Shown here piece after piece: positions 59,508 through 64,000 of a DNA stretch of 64,000 nt (position 1 is its first letter; every line of letters starts with the position of its first letter). Under the pieces are notes generated by a model. It ran no database searches and had not been told where the DNA came from. It saw only the letters and a list, made by a program, of their open reading frames with translations. This stretch comes from Geodermatophilus marinus (GTDB lineage: Bacteria > Actinomycetota > Actinomycetes > Mycobacteriales > Geodermatophilaceae). Where the stretch lies: positions 1-64,000 of the forward strand of contig NZ_QVQH01000010.1 of assembly GCF_003428645.1 (NCBI RefSeq). The letters run 5' to 3'. The position numbers and the translations under genes are program-made.

Positions 59508-61097
59508 TCCCGCGGGCGCGGGCGACCGGCGGCGTCGGGACACCCGGTCCGGGGCGTGGTCGAGGACGCCCCCGCCGGGGTCGTCGACGCCGGGCCAGCT
59601 GGTGCGGACGACGTCCCGGTCGGGGTGCAGCACGTCCCGCACGACCAGCGCCACGAGCCCGATGACCGCGGCGTCGCGCAGGGTGACCGCGAGGAAGAAC
59701 CACTCGACGTCCACCCCGCGGTCGTCCGTGCCCAGGTACCAGAGCATGCGCGGCACCCACAGCAGCGCCTCGGTGGCCTGCCACAGCAGCAGCGACCGCC
59801 AGCGCGGCCGGGCCAGCACGGCCAGCGGCAGCAGCCACAGCGAGTACTGCGGGCTCCACACCTTGTTGAGCAGCAGGAAGCCGGCGACGAGCAGGAAGGC
59901 CACCTGGGCCACCCGCGGCCGTACCGGCGCCGTCAGCACCAGCCAGGCGACCGCGGCCACCATGGCCAGTGTGCTCACCGCCACGACGGCGTTGAGCACC
60001 GTCGGCGCCTGGCCCTCGGCCAGCGGCCCGTCGAACAGCCGGCCGCCGCTGGTGGTGATGGCGATGTTCCACAGCGAGTCGGGGTCGGCGGGCCGGGTGC
60101 TGTTCAGCCGGAAGAAGCGTGACCAGTTCTCCGGTGCCAGCGCGGCCACCGGCACGTTGACGGCCAGCCAGGCCAGCGCCGCCGCGGCCGCCGTCCGCGC
60201 CCACACGGCCAGCCGGCCGGCGCGCAGGCACAGCAGGAACAGCGCGCCGAGCAGCAGCACCGGGTAGAGCTTGGCGGCCACCCCCAGGCCCAGGAGGACG
60301 CCGGCGAGGACCGGCCGCTCGCGCGCCCACGCCCACAGCCCGAGCGACGCCAGCGCGACCGCCCAGAGGTCCCAGTTGGTGAAGGCGTGCACGAAGAGCA
60401 CCGGCGAGAGGCCGGCCAGCGCGGCGTCCCACGGCCGGCGGCCGGCGGTGCCCAGCACCGCCCGGGTGGTGAGCAGCGCGCACACCGACAGCAGCAGGCA
60501 GGTCGCCACGTAGTAGGCCTGCACCGGGGGGACGACGGGCAGCAGCGCGGTCGTGTCGGCCAGCGACCCGTAGACCCGGCCCAGCGCGGCGGCCACGACC
60601 ATGAACGCCCCGGTGAGCACGGGGTACTCGACGGCCGACCCGAGGTAGGGCAGCTCGCCGCGGTCGAGGCCGTGCAGGCCGAACAGCGGGACGGTGTCGG
60701 AGTAGCAGAAGTGGGTGTACTGCACCGACCCCGCCCAGTTCCCGTCCGCGCAGGGTGCCTGCTTGGTCCACGCCAGGGCGAGGACCGCGGTCGTGAACAG
60801 CAGGCAGACCCGCAGCGGGGTCCAGAACGGGGCGCGGCCGGTCACCGCGTGCCGGCCCCACGGCCCGCCGACCGCCTCGCTGGCCTGGGCGGCCACCGGG
60901 TCGGTCCAGGTGGGGACGACGCGGTCGGGCCGCGTGCCGTCGTCCCCCGGCGGCCTGACCCCGGACGGCACGGCCCCGGACGGCACGGACCCGGACGGCA
61001 CGGCCCCGGACGGCACGGCCCCGGACGGCACGGCCCCCCCGGCCGACGGTGCGGCCGGGGGGTCCGGGAGGGGGTCGTCCGGGTGCTGCTCGCTCAC
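59505..61097 (-). CDS. GT87-family membrane glycosyltransferase-like protein
   Basis: 530 residues with about ten to twelve transmembrane helices, similar in length and gene position to M. tuberculosis Rv0051. A cytoplasmic N-terminus with five PSGAV-type repeats (from a 15-bp DNA repeat near 60959-61030) precedes TM1 ([14 protein letters not shown]). The extracellular loop contains EYPVLTGAF, the segment with a likely catalytic acid in GT-C enzymes. Then [34 protein letters not shown] and [15 protein letters not shown] follow. It probably uses a polyprenyl-phosphate sugar outside the membrane. Transcribed toward nfo, downstream of ponA. Confidence 0.82.
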   Translation of the reverse strand: MSEQHPDDPLPDPPAAPSAGGAVPSGAVPSGAVPSGSVPSGAVPSGVRPPGDDGTRPDRVVPTWTDPVAAQASEAVGGPWGRHAVTGRAPFWTPLRVCLLFTTAVLALAWTKQAPCADGNWAGSVQYTHFCYSDTVPLFGLHGLDRGELPYLGSAVEYPVLTGAFMVVAAALGRVYGSLADTTALLPVVPPVQAYYVATCLLLSVCALLTTRAVLGTAGRRPWDAALAGLSPVLFVHAFTNWDLWAVALASLGLWAWARERPVLAGVLLGLGVAAKLYPVLLLGALFLLCLRAGRLAVWARTAAAAALAWLAVNVPVAALAPENWSRFFRLNSTRPADPDSLWNIAITTSGGRLFDGPLAEGQAPTVLNAVVAVSTLAMVAAVAWLVLTAPVRPRVAQVAFLLVAGFLLLNKVWSPQYSLWLLPLAVLARPRWRSLLLWQATEALLWVPRMLWYLGTDDRGVDVEWFFLAVTLRDAAVIGLVALVVRDVLHPDRDVVRTSWPGVDDPGGGVLDHAPDRVSRRRRSPAPAG

Positions 61098-61122
61098 CCG
61101 CGCCAGTCTGCCCGAGGAGCGG

Positions 61123-63504
61123 TCAGCCGCCCTGCTGCTGCGGGTCGACGGGAGGCGCCCCGTTGGCGGGGGGCTCCGGACCCGGGCTGCCCGGCTGCTC
61201 GTCGGCGTCAGGGCCTTCGGGCTCGACCGTCGGCGGCGACACCGGCGGCGACGAGGACGGTGCCGGCGGCTGGGTCGTCGTGGGTGCCGGGGCCTCCGTC
61301 TCGACCGGCTCCGGGGCCTCGGTCTCGACCGGCTCCGGGGCCTCGGTGGTGGTCGGCGCAGGCGCCTGGGTGGTCACCGGCGCCGGGGCCGGCACCCCGC
61401 GGTCGCCCTTGTCACCGCGGATGACGGGGCGGTTGGGCAGGTCCTCCTCCGGCGTCCCCTCGAGCGCGGTGTCCATGAACCGCTGCCAGATGGCGCCGGG
61501 CAGCCCCGAGCCGTACACGATGGCCCCGTCGGAGTTCACGATCGGCTCCCGGCCGTCGGTGCCCATCCACACCGCCGTCGACAGCGACGGGGTGTAGCCG
61601 ACCATCCAGGCGTCGGAGTTGTCCTCGCTGTTGAGGCCCTGGGTACCGGTCTTGCTGGCGACCTCGCGCCCCCCGCTGAGGGAGCGCTTCGAGTACCCGG
61701 CGACGCCCTCCAGGGCGTAGGTGACGTCGTTGGCGATGTCGGCGCTCATCACCTGCTCACCGGGGTCGCCGCCGTACTCGAGCAGCACCGCGCCCTCGGT
61801 GTCGGTCACCCGGGCCACGAAGTACGGGTCCCGCTCGACCCCGCCGGCGGCGAAGGTGGCGAAGCCGTGGGCCTGGTCGATCGGGCGCATCTCGTACTCG
61901 CCGATGCCGATCGCCGAGCCGGTGTCCCCGTCGGCGTTGGCCAGCGTGGTGTTGCCCTCCAGCGGTCCGCCGGCCCAGGTCTCGGGCAGGTCGGTGGCCG
62001 CCAGGGCGGTCTCCCGCACGTTCTGCGGGCCCACCTCGTAGGCCAGGCCGTAGAAGGTGGTGTTCAGCGACCGGGTCATGGCCTCGACGAGGGTGCACGC
62101 CCCGCAGGAGACGCCGCCGGAGTTGCGCACCGGCGCCTCCCGGTCGGGGAACTCCTGCGGCGAGGAACCGTCCCGGCGCGAGGTGACGCTGATGCCCTGC
62201 TCCAGCGCGGTGGCCAGGACGTAGGGCTTCATCGACGACCCCGGTTGGCGCTGCGCCTGCGCGTAGTCGTTGCCGGTGCCGCTCGGCCCGCCGTAGTACG
62301 CGCGGACGGCGCCGGTCGTCGGGTCGATGGCGACGAGGGCCTCCCGCAGGTTCTCCGGCTCGCCGGCGGTCACGTCGGTGACCGCGGCGATGGCGGCGTC
62401 CTGCGCGGCCTTGTCGACCGTGGTGGTGATCCGCAGGCCACCGGCGCGGATCTGCTGCTCGGTGTACCCCTTGGCCTCGAGCTCGCCGATCGCCCGCTGC
62501 ACGACCAGGCCCTCCGGGCCGGCGGGGATGCCCAGCGACGAGCCGGTCTTGGGCAGCACGGGCGGGTAGGCGGCCGACTCGCGGGCGGCGGGCTCCATCC
62601 AGCCCTCCTCGACCATCGCGTCGAGGACCAGCTCCCAGCGGTCCTGCGCGCCCTCCGGGTTGGCCTCCGGGTCGTAGGTCGACGGGCTGCGCACCAGGAC
62701 GGCCAGCACCGCACCCTGCTCGGCGGTCAGCTCGCTGGCCGGGACGCCGAAGAAGGTGTTGGCGGCGGCCTCGATGCCGTAGGCGCCGCGGCCGAAGTAG
62801 ATGGTGTTGAGGTAGTTCTCGAGGATCTCGTCCTTCGAGTACTGGTTGTCCAGCTTGATGGCCAGGAAGAGCTCCTGGAACTTGCGGCTGAACGTCTGGT
62901 CGGCGGTCAGGAAGGCGTTCTTGACGTACTGCTGGGTGATCGTCGAGCCGCCCTGCGTCGAGCCGCCGGTGAGGTTGTTCCACGCGGCCCGGACGATGCC
63001 GGTGGCCGAGATGCCGGGGTCGTTGTAGAAGTTCCGGTTCTCCGCGGCCAGGATCGCCTGCCGCGCCGGCTCCGAGACCTCCTCCAGGCTGACGTTGGTG
63101 CGGTTCTCCGCACCCAGCCGGGCCATCTCGGTCGTGCCGTCGGCGTAGTAGACAACCGTGGTCTGCGCGTTCTGCACCGAGCCGGGGTCGGGGACCTCGG
63201 TGGTGGCGTACACGACGCCGACGAAGACCCCGAGCAGCACGAAGAGGCCGACGAGCGCGGCCAGTGAGGCCTTGAGCACGCGGCGCCGCCTCGGCCCGCC
63301 CTTCCGCGCGGGGCGCTTGCCCGTCGGGCGGCTGCCGGTGGGGCGGGACCCGCCGGTCCGGGACGCCGAGGTCCGTCCACCGCGCCCGGACGGCGGGCGG
63401 CGGGCGCTGCCGCCGCCGGCGTTCCCGGCCGTGCGCCCGGGGGACGGCCGGCGGACCGAGCCGCCGCGCGGGCCGACCGGTGAGGTCTCGTCGTGGGGAG
63501 GCAC
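61123..63504 (-). CDS. ponA: Class A penicillin-binding protein (transglycosylase/transpeptidase)
   Basis: 793 residues. A basic cytoplasmic N-terminus with RPTGSRPTGKRP repeats, TM at about 77-101, then a GT51 transglycosylase domain (catalytic Glu in AAENRNFY at about 155, then GGSTITQQYVKN). The transpeptidase domain has SxxK in GSSMKPY, SxN in RSLNTTF and KTGT in VASKTGTQG. The C-terminus is a long Pro/Thr/Glu-rich tail. It polymerises and crosslinks peptidoglycan. The GTG at 63504 has AGAGGGG upstream. Position before the glycosyltransferase matches ponA1 of mycobacteria. Confidence 0.94.
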   Translation of the reverse strand: MPPHDETSPVGPRGGSVRRPSPGRTAGNAGGGSARRPPSGRGGRTSASRTGGSRPTGSRPTGKRPARKGGPRRRRVLKASLAALVGLFVLLGVFVGVVYATTEVPDPGSVQNAQTTVVYYADGTTEMARLGAENRTNVSLEEVSEPARQAILAAENRNFYNDPGISATGIVRAAWNNLTGGSTQGGSTITQQYVKNAFLTADQTFSRKFQELFLAIKLDNQYSKDEILENYLNTIYFGRGAYGIEAAANTFFGVPASELTAEQGAVLAVLVRSPSTYDPEANPEGAQDRWELVLDAMVEEGWMEPAARESAAYPPVLPKTGSSLGIPAGPEGLVVQRAIGELEAKGYTEQQIRAGGLRITTTVDKAAQDAAIAAVTDVTAGEPENLREALVAIDPTTGAVRAYYGGPSGTGNDYAQAQRQPGSSMKPYVLATALEQGISVTSRRDGSSPQEFPDREAPVRNSGGVSCGACTLVEAMTRSLNTTFYGLAYEVGPQNVRETALAATDLPETWAGGPLEGNTTLANADGDTGSAIGIGEYEMRPIDQAHGFATFAAGGVERDPYFVARVTDTEGAVLLEYGGDPGEQVMSADIANDVTYALEGVAGYSKRSLSGGREVASKTGTQGLNSEDNSDAWMVGYTPSLSTAVWMGTDGREPIVNSDGAIVYGSGLPGAIWQRFMDTALEGTPEEDLPNRPVIRGDKGDRGVPAPAPVTTQAPAPTTTEAPEPVETEAPEPVETEAPAPTTTQPPAPSSSPPVSPPTVEPEGPDADEQPGSPGPEPPANGAPPVDPQQQGG

Positions 63505-63735
63505 GAGGGGCCCCTCTCTGGTTCGATACACGGGGGACACGCCGACGGACGTCGGTCGTCCCAGGGTGGCGTCTTCAGGTGTGGCGCGGCGGGAGACCCG
63601 CGCAGCGGCCGCAGGGCGACGCCCCACCAGCCCCAACCAGTGAACACGGCAGCGCCTGTTCCCCGCCGTGACGCGGAACACGTGCACCCGGCACGTGCTC
63701 CCGGGGGGCGACCACTCCGTCGTGGCGGCCGGCGG

Positions 63736-64000
63736 CTACTCCGTCGCGGCCCGCCGGCGGCTGCGCCGACGCTGGCGGCCCGGGTCCGGCTCCGCACCCA
63801 GGACGTACGAGCAGTCGAGGTGGTTCCAGCCGCACCCGCGGCACACCTCGACGGCGTAGACGGTGAACTCCTCCTGGGCGGCGTCCATCCGCGCGAGCTC
63901 GGCCTGGGTCTTGGCCTGACCGGCCGCCGGCCCCAGTGCGTCACCGTAGACGTAGTTCACCCGGGTCAGCCGCTCCCGGCGGCACACCGGGCAGGCGACG
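63736..64000 (-). CDS. DUF5318 zinc-ribbon protein, truncated at the window edge
   Basis: Open from 63736 to the edge; the visible C-terminal part reads VACPVCRRERLTRVNYVYGD, then VYAVEVCRGCGWNHLD and a basic tail. The paired CPVC and CRGC motifs make a zinc ribbon. It matches the actinobacterial DUF5318 family, which lies next to ponA1 in mycobacteria (Rv0049). Function unknown. The gap 63505-63735 holds the ponA promoter region; I see no gene there. Confidence 0.8.
   Translation of the reverse strand, partial: VACPVCRRERLTRVNYVYGDALGPAAGQAKTQAELARMDAAQEEFTVYAVEVCRGCGWNHLDCSYVLGAEPDPGRQRRRSRRRAATE

Overview
The window is high-GC actinobacterial DNA with the codon bias, GTG starts, ATGA/GTGA gene overlaps and gene content expected of a Geodermatophilaceae-like organism (Blastococcus, Geodermatophilus or Modestobacter); the family assignment is inferred from content, not from a search. 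The right end (51999-64000) has the order dnaB-rplI-rpsR-ssb-rpsF-glycosyltransferase-ponA-DUF5318. This matches the Mycobacterium tuberculosis block Rv0058-Rv0049, which lies close to oriC. Three perfect GTTCCACGTGGAAC palindromes and two one-mismatch versions look like ParB parS sites, so the window is probably part of the origin domain.

Layout. 1-187: tail of a possible transposase. 187-4115: orphan chemoreceptor and trehalose synthesis (otsA-otsB). 4164-6150: two crcB fluoride exporters and a TerC-family protein behind a manganese (yybP-ykoY) riboswitch. 6241-9793: N-acetylglutaminylglutamine amide synthesis (asnO-ngg). 9914-13301: an orphan iron-type ABC ATPase, a PaaX-like regulator and small membrane proteins. 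13449-20008: a LOV/GAF/PP2C blue-light phosphatase, an SOS-controlled DUF222-HNH protein, a flavin reductase, an HMG-CoA-lyase-like enzyme and a PAS-GGDEF cyclase. 20050-22919: an MmpL-type exporter with its TetR repressor. 23254-28773: phosphoglucomutase and a four-gene quaternary-amine (OpuC/ProU type) importer. 28851-38622: asparagine synthetase, a frameshifted amidotransferase, a second GGDEF protein, an AraC/VOC pair, an esterase, a secreted LGFP metalloprotease and a phage-like helicase. 38695-46806: a RibD-type reductase, flotillin with a broken NfeD partner, DNA polymerase IV, a methyltransferase, a CaiB-type CoA transferase and a PucR regulator. 46901-51824: a ferredoxin reductase-desaturase pair, a secreted lipase-like hydrolase and a cupin. 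51999-64000: the replication, ribosomal protein and cell-wall block.

Themes. Three separate compatible-solute systems (trehalose, NAGGN, OpuC import) fall within 30 kb, consistent with a desiccation-tolerant soil or rock actinomycete. Light, cyclic-di-GMP and SOS inputs are all represented. dnaB carries two inteins. One is in the P-loop, has the W-C-T signature of class 3 inteins, two zinc ribbons and a degraded endonuclease motif; the other is a class 1 LAGLIDADG intein. The window is rich in short tandem repeats (20, 20, 30, 30, 51 and 92 bp units), mostly at gene 3' ends, and in perfect hairpins, four of them between rplI and dnaB. Three genes look broken or mis-sequenced: the ABC ATPase N-terminus, the amidotransferase C-terminus and the NfeD-like gene (in-frame TAG). 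I see no CRISPR array, tRNA, rRNA or complete insertion sequence.
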